Below, one piece after another: positions 42,273 to 53,656 of a stretch of 64,000 nt of DNA; within the stretch, counting starts at the first letter, position 1, and every line of letters begins with the position of its first letter. The translations under genes were made by a program, and so were the position numbers. Under the pieces are notes generated by a model. The model saw only the letters and a program-made list of their open reading frames with translations. It did not search any database and had not been told where the DNA came from. The stretch comes from Elizabethkingia occulta. Lineage in GTDB: Bacteria > Bacteroidota > Bacteroidia > Flavobacteriales > Weeksellaceae. The stretch lies in the NCBI RefSeq assembly GCF_002023715.1, contig NZ_MAHX01000013.1:310001-374000 (forward strand), in the 5' to 3' direction.

Positions 42273-44589
42273 CCGGAAGCTGACAAGTCATTTCTACAAC
42301 CTTATTTCTATTAATACCTACCCGTATCGCTTTTAATCCACTTGCTCCTGGTAATTCTTCTACTTCCAGTTTTTCAACCTGGGAAGTCAGGTATCCTTTT
42401 TCCTGTAGTCTTTGTATATAGGAATAGTATTCCTTTTCATCCTCGTTAGAAGAATATACAATACAGATTTTTCCGGGTTGTGTAATTCTTTCGGTTGTAT
42501 TTTTAATATAAGCTTTGTCAATACGTTTCTTGATGACTTCGTAACGCGAATTGTATGCGCCGTCTACATCAAAACGTTTTTCATCCATACGGAAGCGTAT
42601 AGATAGTGAAACGTTGAATACCAATATAAGAGAATGCACATCCAGATTATAAGGCAGACAGGATTTTATGGATTCATGGGATAATTCCATTTCACATAAT
42701 GTTTCCAGTTGCCAGAATCTTAACTGATGCAAAATTTCTTTGGAGTAATGCTGGGTAGGATGTATGGATTGGCCTACATATATATTATGCTCTACACCAT
42801 CGGTTTTGAAAAGTTCAAAATAATGCGGGAAAATAAGCTGAGCTTCCTGTTCTCTTTTTTCCAGAAGACTGGCGAAATTTTTATTAACAGCACTAACTGT
42901 TTCATCAAAAGCCTTTCTTCTTTTATAAAGAAGTTGTCCGTTTGAATCCATCAGGCTGAAATAATTTTTTATTTCAGGGGAATCATTTCCTTCCAGTTCA
43001 GGATGTACTTTATTGGCCAGAAAGCGTATAACCCTCTGCTCTGTATCTGTTTTTAAACCTATTTCAACCTCTTCTGCAAGAATTTTCAGTCCAAATGAGA
43101 TTTTCTCATTGACTGCTTTTTCATCTTTCAGATTTTCATAAATAGAGATAAGTCTGTTCAGCTGCTCCAGGAGATCTTCCTGCTGTGCCTTGTTTCGTAT
43201 GCTGGAAGAAGATTTGATGTCAGTTTGTCCGTATAAAGGATAAACATGATCGAAAGATATTTCTTTCAGACTATATTCCTCATTTCGTAAGTTTCCAAAG
43301 AATGCATTTTGTGCTTCATCACGGAATTTCCAGGCAACACTAGGGTGAAGGGAAGTATATTCCTGCTGAATGATAGCATCCAGTTTTGTTTGCCATTCAT
43401 AATGGAACCTACTGATAGAAAATAGCAAGAAAGGAGTAATAAAGTCCAGCTTTTTTACTTTCAGACTGTTAAATGCACCTTTAATACCTGATGACATTTC
43501 CAGAATGGCAAGTAGCTGATTGTCCTTTACCACAGGGATCATAATGAAGCTATGTACATTATGCTCTATAAAATAACTGGAGATAAACTGAAATTTTTCT
43601 GAATCGGCGTATTTGTAAACATCAGAAACAACAATAGGTTTGTTGCTTTGTGCTAAAGCCTCATAAGCTTCTTTACCAATTGCATCGAAGCCTAGTTTAT
43701 CGTAAAGAAACTCTAAAATGGAGCTGGAGAAAAGAGCACGATTATTTTGCAGTTTTTCCAGTCTGTTTTGTTCATGATTAAAGAACATAAATCCGGTACG
43801 AAGATCCGGAATCTCGAAATAAGAACGCAGGATAGGCTCGAAGCTATTGTCCAGAGCTCCTGTTTCTGGATCTATACTTAGCAGATTCGACTTTAATTCG
43901 GAAAGAGAAAAATCTGGTGTTACATCTGTCAGGCTGATAATAAAGAAGCCTTTTAGTATCCAGCTTCCGGGTGGGAATTTGGTTTTCCAGAGATCTGTAT
44001 TTTCATAATTGTCCAGAAGAAGTTCAATTTCATCATCATTCAGAAAATGCGCTTTTTCTGTAGGAATAGTCTCCGTGAAATCAGCATTTATGGTTAGACG
44101 ATAGTGTCTTACAATTCCCAATTTATCCGGGATATCGAAATACAGAGGAGTTGTAGTCTTTATTTCTTTTTTGAAGTATGTATGAATAATTACAACACAA
44201 TTCATAATGTAGAAATAATCATCATCCAAATCCCGAATTTTGATTTCGAAACTCTGGCCGGCATCTGATAATAGTGTTTTAAACCTTTCTGTGTAGTTAA
44301 ATGTAAGATTGAAGAAAGGAATACTGGCTGCTTTTATTTCATTGTTGGTTAAAGCAGTTGGAAATAGATTGGCAAGGAGTTGGTGTATAAGTTCTTCATT
44401 ATTACGAATAACATTTACATCATCGAAGCCTTCTCTTAGTTCAGGAACCTTATCTACCTTTTCTAAAAGCGCACGGGCGTATTCGGATCTGTAAGATTCC
44501 GGATCCTGATCCCGTATTTTTTCAAGCACCTCAATATATTTATGAAATGCAATACGCAGTATAAAAGGTGATTCTTTCTCCTGAAACAT
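42268..44589 (-). CDS. GAF-domain protein of unknown function
   Basis: The product (773 aa from the ATG at 44589; an upstream TTG adds three residues) has a helical N-terminal part, a GAF domain around residues 295-435 (LEFLYDKLGFDAIGKEAYEALAQSNKPIVVSDVYKY, then HSFIMIPVVKDNQLLAILEMSSG) and a helical second half with conserved HPSVAWKFRDEAQNAFF and SIHPTQHYSKEILHQLRFWQLETLCEMEL segments. No kinase, cyclase or DNA-binding domain is visible. The GAF domain may bind a small ligand. Before insertion of the cassette it would have been directly convergent with the HD-PycTM gene. Confidence 0.72.
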   Translation of the reverse strand: MFQEKESPFILRIAFHKYIEVLEKIRDQDPESYRSEYARALLEKVDKVPELREGFDDVNVIRNNEELIHQLLANLFPTALTNNEIKAASIPFFNLTFNYTERFKTLLSDAGQSFEIKIRDLDDDYFYIMNCVVIIHTYFKKEIKTTTPLYFDIPDKLGIVRHYRLTINADFTETIPTEKAHFLNDDEIELLLDNYENTDLWKTKFPPGSWILKGFFIISLTDVTPDFSLSELKSNLLSIDPETGALDNSFEPILRSYFEIPDLRTGFMFFNHEQNRLEKLQNNRALFSSSILEFLYDKLGFDAIGKEAYEALAQSNKPIVVSDVYKYADSEKFQFISSYFIEHNVHSFIMIPVVKDNQLLAILEMSSGIKGAFNSLKVKKLDFITPFLLFSISRFHYEWQTKLDAIIQQEYTSLHPSVAWKFRDEAQNAFFGNLRNEEYSLKEISFDHVYPLYGQTDIKSSSSIRNKAQQEDLLEQLNRLISIYENLKDEKAVNEKISFGLKILAEEVEIGLKTDTEQRVIRFLANKVHPELEGNDSPEIKNYFSLMDSNGQLLYKRRKAFDETVSAVNKNFASLLEKREQEAQLIFPHYFELFKTDGVEHNIYVGQSIHPTQHYSKEILHQLRFWQLETLCEMELSHESIKSCLPYNLDVHSLILVFNVSLSIRFRMDEKRFDVDGAYNSRYEVIKKRIDKAYIKNTTERITQPGKICIVYSSNEDEKEYYSYIQRLQEKGYLTSQVEKLEVEELPGASGLKAIRVGINRNKVVEMTCQLPD

Positions 44590-45078
44590 AGCATGCAAAT
44601 TTAAACAATAATAGGTAATTTAGGAACTAAACGGTTGTTTAATTTTGGGAATTATGTTATAGATAAAAGCATTTGCAATTCAATTACAAACCCTGTAGGT
44701 ATCAGGGATTTATAGGCTATTTGGTCTTGTTTGAAACCCTGGTAATCAAGTATAATTCAGGAAAATAATCTGGAATTATAATTAGTCTGAAGAGAAAATA
44801 ACCAATCTCCGGACTTGTTTTATATATTTTTTGGATTTTATGTTATAAAAATATTTTAAATCGGGAAATATCTTATTGTTTGATAATATTTTGCATTGAT
44901 TTTTTCTGCCCGGAATCCTTTCATAAAAATATTTATTATATTAATACTAGGTGAAAAGTCTTTTGTTGTGCGGTTTTACAAATATTTGTATTGATTAATA
45001 ATGAAAAGAATAAAAAATATTTGTTTTTAATAATTTTTATTTAATTTTATATAAAACTAAATCACAAAAATTAATTAG
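44590..45078. other. Intergenic region upstream of Endo F2, no gene seen
   Basis: These 489 AT-rich bp separate divergent genes. AATATTTG occurs twice upstream of the Endo F2 start (near 44983 and 45019), similar to the -7 element but lacking its first T. I see no clean promoter, RNA gene or repeat. Confidence 0.4.
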
Positions 45079-46086
45079 ATGAAAACCGCAAATTTTTCTT
45101 TTGCATTATGCCTTTCTGTGGTTATAATGTTATTTATCAAATGTACAAGAAGCGAACAAGATCTGTCAGTAACTAAGGATGCCTCTGCGCAGAAATCAGG
45201 AGTTACAGTATCAGCACTTAATCTAAGCAATCTTATTGCTTACAAAAACAGTGATCACCAGATTTCGGCTGGTTATTACAGAACATGGAGAGACAGCGCT
45301 ACAGCAAGTGGAAATCTCCCGAGTATGAGATGGTTGCCGGATAGCCTGGATATGGTAATGGTATTTCCGGATTATACACCTCCGGAAAATGCATACTGGA
45401 ATACTTTGAAAACTAATTACGTTCCTTATCTTCATAAACGGGGAACTAAAGTTATTATAACATTGGGAGACCTGAACAGTGCAACAACTACGGGTGGGCA
45501 AGACTCTATAGGCTATTCTTCATGGGCTAAAGGAATTTATGATAAATGGGTTGGAGAGTATAACCTGGATGGAATCGATATTGATATAGAAAGTAGCCCA
45601 AGCGGAGCAACGCTGACTAAATTTGTTGCGGCAACCAAAGCATTGTCTAAATATTTCGGTCCTAAATCGGGTACAGGAAAAACATTTGTATACGATACCA
45701 ATCAGAATCCTACTAACTTCTTTATTCAGACTGCTCCGCGATACAACTATGTATTCCTTCAGGCATACGGTAGAAGCACAACTAACCTTACAACAGTTTC
45801 CGGACTTTATGCACCATACATCAGCATGAAACAATTTTTACCTGGTTTCTCTTTCTATGAAGAAAATGGATATCCTGGAAATTACTGGAATGATGTAAGG
45901 TATCCTCAGAACGGAACTGGCCGTGCATACGGTTATGCCCGTTGGCAGCCTGCAACAGGTAAGAAAGGTGGAGTATTCTCTTATGCTATAGAAAGAGATG
46001 CACCACTAATGTCTTCCAACGACAACACTCTCCGTGCACCAAACTTCCGAGTGACAAAGGATCTGATCAAAATTATGAATCCTTAA
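45079..46086 (+). CDS. endOF2: Endo-beta-N-acetylglucosaminidase F2 (GH18)
   Basis: This 335-aa secreted enzyme cleaves the chitobiose core of N-glycans; Endo F2 is known to prefer biantennary complex and high-mannose types. The mature region (from about residue 46, LNLSNLIAYKNSDHQISAGYY) matches the Elizabethkingia enzyme as I recall it almost throughout. The GH18 catalytic motif is LDGIDIDIE (163-171) with catalytic Glu171, which is Glu126 of the mature protein. The N-terminus has a hydrophobic signal with Cys22 in a lipobox-like FIKC. It is followed after 116 bp by the Endo F3 gene in the same direction. Confidence 0.95.
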   Translation: MKTANFSFALCLSVVIMLFIKCTRSEQDLSVTKDASAQKSGVTVSALNLSNLIAYKNSDHQISAGYYRTWRDSATASGNLPSMRWLPDSLDMVMVFPDYTPPENAYWNTLKTNYVPYLHKRGTKVIITLGDLNSATTTGGQDSIGYSSWAKGIYDKWVGEYNLDGIDIDIESSPSGATLTKFVAATKALSKYFGPKSGTGKTFVYDTNQNPTNFFIQTAPRYNYVFLQAYGRSTTNLTTVSGLYAPYISMKQFLPGFSFYEENGYPGNYWNDVRYPQNGTGRAYGYARWQPATGKKGGVFSYAIERDAPLMSSNDNTLRAPNFRVTKDLIKIMNP

Positions 46087-46193
46087 TAAGTTTTATACGA
46101 ACCCCGGAACAATACTGATTTCATAAATTTTGCATTGAATTATTTTCATTGCAGTATGGGATGGTTTCTATTGTAACACTAATTATTAAATAA

Positions 46194-47192
<999 letters not shown>

Positions 47193-47273
47193 TGCCCATA
47201 AATAAAACTGGTTAACCAAACAGGTTAACACATAGAGCCAATACAATAATTCGTGAGTTTGTTAATAGAGTGG

Positions 47274-47294
47274 GGCTTCAGAATTTCTGAAGCC
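47274..47294 (+). terminator. Hairpin after Endo F3
   Basis: A 10-bp stem (GGCTTCAGAA / TTCTGAAGCC) around one base, followed by TTACTT. It lacks a full T-run and acts perhaps together with the next hairpin. Confidence 0.5.
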
Positions 47295-47322
47295 TTACTT
47301 GTTTATAATTATTAAGAAGAGG

Positions 47323-47367
47323 CTAATAAAAAAGGCTGTCTTATTATAAGACAGCCTTTTTTATTAG
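47323..47367. terminator. Bidirectional terminator between Endo F3 and the nuo operon
   Basis: A 21-bp perfect stem with a 3-nt loop, A-rich on the left and T-rich on the right, lies just beyond the nuoN stop. It can end transcription from both sides. Confidence 0.88.
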
Positions 47368-47382
47368 ATAAGAATGGATTGA

Positions 47383-48762
47383 TTATCCTCCAAACTGTAT
47401 ATTAAAAAGATCAGGATAAACTCCTAATACGATAATTGCAATTGTAATAACTACTGCCAGGATGTTGTAAGTAAGACTTACTTTTTCGCTGGTTTTGAAA
47501 GTTGTTTCTTTAAAGAAGAACATCGCAATAATAGGTCTCAGGTAGTAAGCGATACTTAACGCAGAACCCAGGATTGCTACTAATACTAAGAATGCAGCAC
47601 CATTCATTGCCTGACTGAATAAACTGAATTTCCCAACGAAACCTGCCGTTAATGGAATACCAGCCATAGATAATAATGAAACTGTAGCTACAATAGCCAG
47701 TAAAGGTTCTGTTTTAGCAAGACCTTTGAATGCATTGTAAGATACTTCTCTTTTTACTTTTTCTACCCAGATTAGTGTTAAGAAAGCACCAATAGTAGAT
47801 AGAGAATATGCTAAAAGATAGAAAGCCATTTTCTCTAAAGAGTTTTCATTCATTCCGAAGAATATCAAACCGATATATCCGGCATGCGAAACACTGGAGT
47901 AAGCAAGCATTCTCTTCATGTTAGTCTGAGCAAGTCCCATACAGTTAGCCAATAGCAATGTAATGATTACAAAGCTTCCCATAATGTTTAACCAGTTACC
48001 ATAGGTTCCTGCGAAACCAATAACCATTAACTTGAATAGTGCACCGAAAGCTGAAATTTTAACTACGGTTGCCATAAAAGAGGTAATGATAGATGGTGCT
48101 CCCTGATATACATCCGGGCTCCACATATGGAATGGTGCCAAAGAAGTTTTAAACGCCATTGCACAAAGCATAAGGATAAAACCTAAAATAAACATTGGGT
48201 TTTTCCCGGACTGAAGGCTGAATTTGTGAATCTCTGTAAGATCAAATGATCCAGTACTTCCGTAGATCATAGCAATACCGAAAAGTAAGAATCCGGTAGC
48301 AAATGCACCTGTTAAGAAATACTTCATAGAAGCTTCAATAGAGCGAAGATCTGTTTTATTAGCTCCTGCCATTACATATAAAGGAATAGAAAGAATCTCA
48401 ATTCCTAAGAATAATGTAACAAGGTTTTTGAATCCAAATAATGTAATACCTCCACATAATGATAAAAGCATTAATGCATATAATTCGGACTGGTGACTTC
48501 TGTGATTGTTGAATGCAAATCCTCCAAGAAAGAAGATAAGCAGTGTAACAACAATAGAAATCTGTGTTAATAGTCTTGCAGGTTTATCATACAAGTACAT
48601 GTTATCGTACTTCAGGAAAAAGCTACAGTCTGGCATATAGCTTACATAGAAAGCTATTAAAAGCCCTAAAATACCAATATATCTTGAGAATTTGCTTTGG
48701 TTGAATACCCCGGCAAAAAGCGATAATACTGCTGTTATGAAAATTATAATAAATACCGTCAT
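47383..48762 (-). CDS. nuoN: NADH-quinone oxidoreductase subunit N
   Basis: This 459-aa membrane subunit of complex I has about 13-14 helices and belongs to the antiporter-like trio L/M/N that carries out proton translocation. Marks are LFLGIEILSIPLYVMAG (membrane Glu), FLTGAFATGFLLFGIAMIYG, FKTSLAPFHMWSPDVYQGAP and KRMLAYSSVSHAGYI, with the conserved Lys residues of the half-channels. It is the last gene of the operon, 11 bp after nuoM. Confidence 0.95.
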   Translation of the reverse strand: MTVFIIIFITAVLSLFAGVFNQSKFSRYIGILGLLIAFYVSYMPDCSFFLKYDNMYLYDKPARLLTQISIVVTLLIFFLGGFAFNNHRSHQSELYALMLLSLCGGITLFGFKNLVTLFLGIEILSIPLYVMAGANKTDLRSIEASMKYFLTGAFATGFLLFGIAMIYGSTGSFDLTEIHKFSLQSGKNPMFILGFILMLCAMAFKTSLAPFHMWSPDVYQGAPSIITSFMATVVKISAFGALFKLMVIGFAGTYGNWLNIMGSFVIITLLLANCMGLAQTNMKRMLAYSSVSHAGYIGLIFFGMNENSLEKMAFYLLAYSLSTIGAFLTLIWVEKVKREVSYNAFKGLAKTEPLLAIVATVSLLSMAGIPLTAGFVGKFSLFSQAMNGAAFLVLVAILGSALSIAYYLRPIIAMFFFKETTFKTSEKVSLTYNILAVVITIAIIVLGVYPDLFNIQFGG

Positions 48763-48773
48763 TTTCCTTTCAA

Positions 48774-50261
48774 TTAATTATTCATTGATTTGAAGATAAA
48801 CTCCAACGAACTATGTACCATCTCCAGAATACTATTTGGGAAGATCCCGAAAAGTATTACAAATACAACCAGCGAAGCCAGTACAGAGAATTCTACTCCC
48901 GAAACATCTTTCATGTTAGCAAGAAGAACTTCGTCTCCTTTTCCAAACATTGCTTTTCCGTACATTCTAAGCATATATACAGCACAAAGTATAACAGTAA
49001 GACCTGATATAATAACCGCTGTTGTATTATAATCTGAAATAGACTTTAATAAGATAAATTCACCGATGAAACCATTAGTTAACGGAACTGCCATAGATCC
49101 GAATACAATGATCAGGAACAGAACTGCAAACTTAGGTGCTACCTTAGCAAGTCCACCCATTTGTCTGATATCTCTTGTTTTGAATCTTCTGTATAAGATA
49201 TCCGCACAGTAGAATAAACCAACGATATTTATACCGTGGGCGAAAGCTTGTATAACAGCACCTTCAGCACCTTCGGTAGTGAAGCGTCCGTTAAGGGTAA
49301 GAATTGCAGAAGCAAAAATACCCGCTACAATTAGTCCAATGTGAGAAAGAGAAGAATAAGTGATGATTCTTTTAATATCGTTTTTAACAATAGCGATTAA
49401 TGCACCGTAAACGATACCTATAATAGCCAATGTTAATACAATCTGACCTGAAATTCCCAGAATAGCTCCAGGTGCAATCGGAAGAAGATATCTTAAAACT
49501 CCGAAGATTGCCATTTTCAGCATGATACCGGAAAGAAGCATTGTTCCTTCGGTAGGAGAGTAAGTATAAGTATCCGGCTGCCATGTATGGAACGGAAATA
49601 CGGGTAATTTTACAGCGAATGCTACAAAAATAAACCAGAAAACTATAGTTTGTTGGGTAACGTTAAGATCTGAGTTATACATATCCAGTAGTGCAAAAGA
49701 TGCAGAGTGGTTGTATACGTAGATAAGACCACCTAACATGAATAATGAACCGATAAATGTATACACGAAGAACTTAGTCGTGAAACGAAGCTTCTGATCT
49801 TCCTGACCCCATAGTCCACAAATGAACCAAATCGGGATAAGAGTTACTTCCCAGAAAGCATAGAACATTAAACCATCTAACGAAGTAAATACTCCGATAA
49901 GACCGAACTGCATTAATAAGATTAATCCGTAGAAAGAATTCTTATATTTTACAGTCTGACTAAAAGAAGACAGTATAATTAATGAAGTTAATATAGTGGT
50001 TAATAAAATAAACAGCATTGATAAACCATCAACACCCAAATGTAAAGAAGTCTTCAGGAATGAAGATTCCGGGGTGTTGATTTGATACTGTAAGTTCTGG
50101 CTGTCTATAGTTGCTGCAAAGTCTAGTCCTGAAAGCATATAGAATGACAAAGCCATTTCTAAAAATGCCAGTACTAAAGCTATGTACTTAGCGCTTGGAC
50201 TTTTCCATGCAAAAACCAGAGCAGATCCAATAACTGGTATTAGTAATAGTGCTAATAACAT
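48774..50261 (-). CDS. nuoM: NADH-quinone oxidoreductase subunit M
   Basis: This 495-aa antiporter-like subunit has FYAFWEVTLIPIWFICGLWG (conserved membrane Glu), KLPVFPFHTWQPDTYTYSPTEGTMLLSGIMLKMAIFG and KRIITYSSLSHIGLI, the Lys-bearing discontinuous helices of NuoM. It has about 14 membrane segments. The start lies 1 nt from the nuoL stop. Confidence 0.96.
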   Translation of the reverse strand: MLLALLLIPVIGSALVFAWKSPSAKYIALVLAFLEMALSFYMLSGLDFAATIDSQNLQYQINTPESSFLKTSLHLGVDGLSMLFILLTTILTSLIILSSFSQTVKYKNSFYGLILLMQFGLIGVFTSLDGLMFYAFWEVTLIPIWFICGLWGQEDQKLRFTTKFFVYTFIGSLFMLGGLIYVYNHSASFALLDMYNSDLNVTQQTIVFWFIFVAFAVKLPVFPFHTWQPDTYTYSPTEGTMLLSGIMLKMAIFGVLRYLLPIAPGAILGISGQIVLTLAIIGIVYGALIAIVKNDIKRIITYSSLSHIGLIVAGIFASAILTLNGRFTTEGAEGAVIQAFAHGINIVGLFYCADILYRRFKTRDIRQMGGLAKVAPKFAVLFLIIVFGSMAVPLTNGFIGEFILLKSISDYNTTAVIISGLTVILCAVYMLRMYGKAMFGKGDEVLLANMKDVSGVEFSVLASLVVFVILFGIFPNSILEMVHSSLEFIFKSMNN

Positions 50262-50262
50262 C

Positions 50263-52161
50263 TTATGAATTCAATAAAAAGTTAACAATTAATATAATCC
50301 CTACTGCCAATGACATAATCAGCACATAAGTTTCTACATTTCCATTCTGAAGGCGCTTGAAAGATTTTCCAGAATCTTCAGCTCCGTTTGCAATAAAGTT
50401 TACAATACGATCGAGTACAGCTTTATCAAACATTGATGCTGCTTTACCCATTCCTTCAATAGGCTTTACAATCATTGCATTATAAATCTCATCAATTTTT
50501 AACTTCTGAGCAGAAAGTCTTTCCCATCCAACATATTTGCTGTCTGGTAATGCCATTTTCTTTTTGTTTACATAAGTATTTCTTACAATAAACCATACAA
50601 TAAAGAACATGGCAACAGTAATGGCTAATAAAATCCATTCTGTAGCTACGCTTACTTCCGGTAATTCGATCGGAGAGATGATTATTTTGTTTAGCCAGTG
50701 TGCCAGTTTTTGGGAATGGTCATGGGAAACAAAGTGCGGAAGGTTGAAGAAACCACCAACAACTGAAAGAATAGCCAGTACAATTAGTGGTAAAGTCATA
50801 TTCAGCGGACTTTCATGTAAATGATGTTCTTGTTCTTTTGATCCTCTGAACTCTCCAAAGAAAGTAAGGTATAAAAGACGGAACATATAGATAGCAGTCA
50901 TGGCAGCACTTACAAAAGTAAAGAACCATACTACAGGGTTTTTAGCAAATGCAGTTACAAGGATTTCATCTTTAGAAATCATCCCCGATAAGAATGGGAA
51001 ACCTGTAATAGCAAGGGTACCGATAAGGAATGTCCAGTAAGTTACCGGGATTTTCTTTCTCAGTCCACCCATATGTCTCATATCCTGCTCTCCGCTCATG
51101 GCGTGGATTACAGAACCCGATCCTAAGAATAATAAAGCTTTGAAGAAAGCATGTGTCATCAGATGGAACATTGCCGTTGTATAAGATCCGGCACCTAAAG
51201 CGATGAACATAAAACCTAACTGTGATACAGTAGAGTATGCCAATACCTTTTTAATGTCGTTCTGTCTTAGCGCAATGAACGATGCAATTAAAGAAGTTGC
51301 TAAACCGATGTACATAATGAACTCCATTGTACTAGGTGCCAACGTATATAAGAAGTTAGAACGTACAACCAAGTAGATACCAGCTGTAACCATAGTTGCA
51401 GCGTGGATTAGTGCAGATACCGGTGTTGGACCTGCCATTGCATCCGGTAACCATGTGAATAACGGAATCTGTGCAGATTTACCCATTGCTCCGATAAACA
51501 GAGATACAGTGATGAAAAGAATAATACCACCATTATACTCGAACTTAGAAGCATTCTGAGCAACTGTCAGATAATCGATTGCGTTAAGCTGGTAAGCGAT
51601 AGCGAAGATACCAATTAGTAAACCAAGGTCACCAATACGGTTCATGATGAAAGCTTTTCTTGCAGCTTTTCCATATTCTACGTTATCATACCAGAAACCG
51701 ATTAGTAAGTAAGAACAAACTCCTACACCTTCCCATCCTATGAAAAGGATTAGATAGTTACTTCCCATTACTAATAAAAGCATGGAGAAGATAAACAGGT
51801 TAAGGTAAGTGAAGAATTTGTAGAAACCTGCATCATGGCTCATATAACCGATAGAGTACAGGTGTATTAAAGAACCAATTCCGGTGATGATTAATACCAT
51901 CATCAGTGATAACTGGTCTATTTGTAATGAAAAGTTAATTGGAACTCCGTCAATCTGAAACCACTTGAACAAACGTACAATAGTAACAGAAGAGTCCGCA
52001 GTGTAATCGGAGAAAATTGAAGCAGCCAGAACAAACGAAACAAAAACAACAAGAGTTGCTAGTCCGCCTACTACTACTTTAGGCAAATGCTTTCCGAATA
52101 AGCCGTTAATCAGAAACCCTATTAACGGTAAAATAAGTATAGCTATAATCAAATTATCCAT
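50263..52161 (-). CDS. nuoL: NADH-quinone oxidoreductase subunit L
   Basis: This 632-aa largest antiporter-like subunit has the motifs FIGWEGVGVCSYLLIGFW, KSAQIPLFTWLPDAMAGPTPVSALIHAATMVTAG and KKVLAYSTVSQLGFM, plus the C-terminal amphipathic lateral helix region and final membrane helix (VETYVLIMSLAVGIILIVNFLL). The ATG at 52161 is preferred over a TTG two codons upstream. Confidence 0.97.
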   Translation of the reverse strand: MDNLIIAILILPLIGFLINGLFGKHLPKVVVGGLATLVVFVSFVLAASIFSDYTADSSVTIVRLFKWFQIDGVPINFSLQIDQLSLMMVLIITGIGSLIHLYSIGYMSHDAGFYKFFTYLNLFIFSMLLLVMGSNYLILFIGWEGVGVCSYLLIGFWYDNVEYGKAARKAFIMNRIGDLGLLIGIFAIAYQLNAIDYLTVAQNASKFEYNGGIILFITVSLFIGAMGKSAQIPLFTWLPDAMAGPTPVSALIHAATMVTAGIYLVVRSNFLYTLAPSTMEFIMYIGLATSLIASFIALRQNDIKKVLAYSTVSQLGFMFIALGAGSYTTAMFHLMTHAFFKALLFLGSGSVIHAMSGEQDMRHMGGLRKKIPVTYWTFLIGTLAITGFPFLSGMISKDEILVTAFAKNPVVWFFTFVSAAMTAIYMFRLLYLTFFGEFRGSKEQEHHLHESPLNMTLPLIVLAILSVVGGFFNLPHFVSHDHSQKLAHWLNKIIISPIELPEVSVATEWILLAITVAMFFIVWFIVRNTYVNKKKMALPDSKYVGWERLSAQKLKIDEIYNAMIVKPIEGMGKAASMFDKAVLDRIVNFIANGAEDSGKSFKRLQNGNVETYVLIMSLAVGIILIVNFLLNS

Positions 52162-52167
52162 CAGCAA

Positions 52168-52500
52168 TTATCCTTTTAATTTGTTAAATACACTTACATC
52201 CACAGAGCGGGTATTTCTGTACATCATCGTTAAGATTGCCAATCCTACAGCAACTTCGGCTGCAGCAACCACCATGATGAAGAATACCAGTACCTGAGCA
52301 TGTCCATCTCCTTTGTATGCTGAAAAAGCAGCTAACAGTAGGTTTACCGAGTTCAGCATTAGCTCAACACATCCAAGAATAATAATCGCATTTTTACGGA
52401 TTAATACTCCTAAAACACCTAAACTGAACAACAGACTGCATAGAATAATATAATGTTCTATCGGAACAGCCTGTAACATCGAATTAGTTACTTCTCCCAT
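52168..52500 (-). CDS. nuoK: NADH-quinone oxidoreductase subunit K
   Basis: This 110-aa membrane subunit has three helices and the conserved Glu residues in GCVELMLNSVNLLLAAF and VAAAEVAVGLAIL, which are part of the central hydrophilic axis of complex I. It lies 6 bp upstream of nuoL and directly follows nuoJ. Confidence 0.96.
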   Translation of the reverse strand: MGEVTNSMLQAVPIEHYIILCSLLFSLGVLGVLIRKNAIIILGCVELMLNSVNLLLAAFSAYKGDGHAQVLVFFIMVVAAAEVAVGLAILTMMYRNTRSVDVSVFNKLKG

Positions 52501-52501
52501 T

Positions 52502-52996
52502 TTATATATCTTTTTTACCGATTAATACTGCACTGATAATTGCGGTAAGAATTAATACACTCGCAAGCTCAAATGGCAATACATACTCGTTAAACAATAA
52601 TTTTCCTAGGTTTTTGGTAAGACCTACACCATTGTCGGAAACAGCTACTTTAGCAGTCCCCTGGATACCTCTGTAGGCTCCTAATAATCCTGTTAATAAT
52701 ATTCCTGCGGAAATAATTCCGATGAATTTCATATAGTTCTTCTTGCTGGATTCGTCTTTTGCATTCAGATTCAACATCATCAGGATGTATAAGAAAAGTA
52801 CCATGATGGCACCTGCATATACAATGATCTGTACAATTCCTAAAAACTGGGCATTCAACAAAATATACATTCCTGCAATAGAGAAGAATGTAATAACAAG
52901 AGATAAGATGCTATATAACGGGTTTCTTGCAAAAACCATATAAACAGCGCTGGCTAACGCTAACAGTGCTACAAAATAAAAAATATACTGCTCCAT
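52502..52996 (-). CDS. nuoJ: NADH-quinone oxidoreductase subunit J
   Basis: This 164-aa membrane subunit has five helices, with NPLYSILSLVITFFSIAGMYILLNAQFLGIVQIIVYAGAIMVLFLYILMMLN spanning the conserved core (the pi-bulge Tyr-Ala-Gly segment). Its start overlaps the nuoI stop by one base. Confidence 0.95.
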   Translation of the reverse strand: MEQYIFYFVALLALASAVYMVFARNPLYSILSLVITFFSIAGMYILLNAQFLGIVQIIVYAGAIMVLFLYILMMLNLNAKDESSKKNYMKFIGIISAGILLTGLLGAYRGIQGTAKVAVSDNGVGLTKNLGKLLFNEYVLPFELASVLILTAIISAVLIGKKDI

Positions 52997-53535
52997 TATT
53001 CCGGTTGGTTATAAGATTTCTTTTGACGATCAGAAATATCGATACGGTTGTTCATATCTTCTACCAATTTGTCCTTTCCGTATACAAAAGAACCTCTGTT
53101 AGTTTCTACATCTACCAATCTGTCTGTTAAATAAATTGCTGATTTTGGACATGCATCTTCACACAACCCACAGAAAATACATCTCAGCATATTGATTTCG
53201 TATACTGAAGCATATTTTTCCTCGCGGTATAGATGCTTTTCCTCTTTTGTTCTTTCTGCAGCAGTCATTGTAATGGCTTCTGCAGGGCAAGCTACAGCAC
53301 AAAGACCGCAGGCCGTACAACGTTCTCTGCCTTCATCGTCTCTTTTCAGGACATGCTGACCACGCCATACTTTTGCAAAAATCCTTCTTTCTTCAGGATA
53401 GCTGAAAGTATTATTTTTCTGGAAAGCGTGCTTCAGCGTAATCCCCATACCTTTGAAAATGGCAGGCAGATAGCTTCTTTCGGCTAAAGTCATCTCTTTA
53501 TTGGAGACTACTTTTGATCTGTTCGTTAGTTTCAT
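52996..53535 (-). CDS. nuoI: NADH-quinone oxidoreductase subunit I (two [4Fe-4S] ferredoxin)
   Basis: This 179-aa protein carries the two clusters N6a and N6b: CTACGLCAVACP and CIFCGLCEDACP, four Cys each with the crossed fourth ligand. It passes electrons from the peripheral arm towards N2 and quinone. It is followed without gap by nuoJ; a 121-bp AT-rich spacer with repeats separates it from nuoH. Confidence 0.96.
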   Translation of the reverse strand: MKLTNRSKVVSNKEMTLAERSYLPAIFKGMGITLKHAFQKNNTFSYPEERRIFAKVWRGQHVLKRDDEGRERCTACGLCAVACPAEAITMTAAERTKEEKHLYREEKYASVYEINMLRCIFCGLCEDACPKSAIYLTDRLVDVETNRGSFVYGKDKLVEDMNNRIDISDRQKKSYNQPE

Positions 53536-53656
53536 CTTATTGTAATTATCAGATGTCAGAGATTAATTTTCAGAGTTCAGAGCTGAGTCTGCTTTCTTTC
53601 TATTTATTTCCTTCACCACTAATTCAAAATTTAATAATTCAAAATCCAAAATTGTT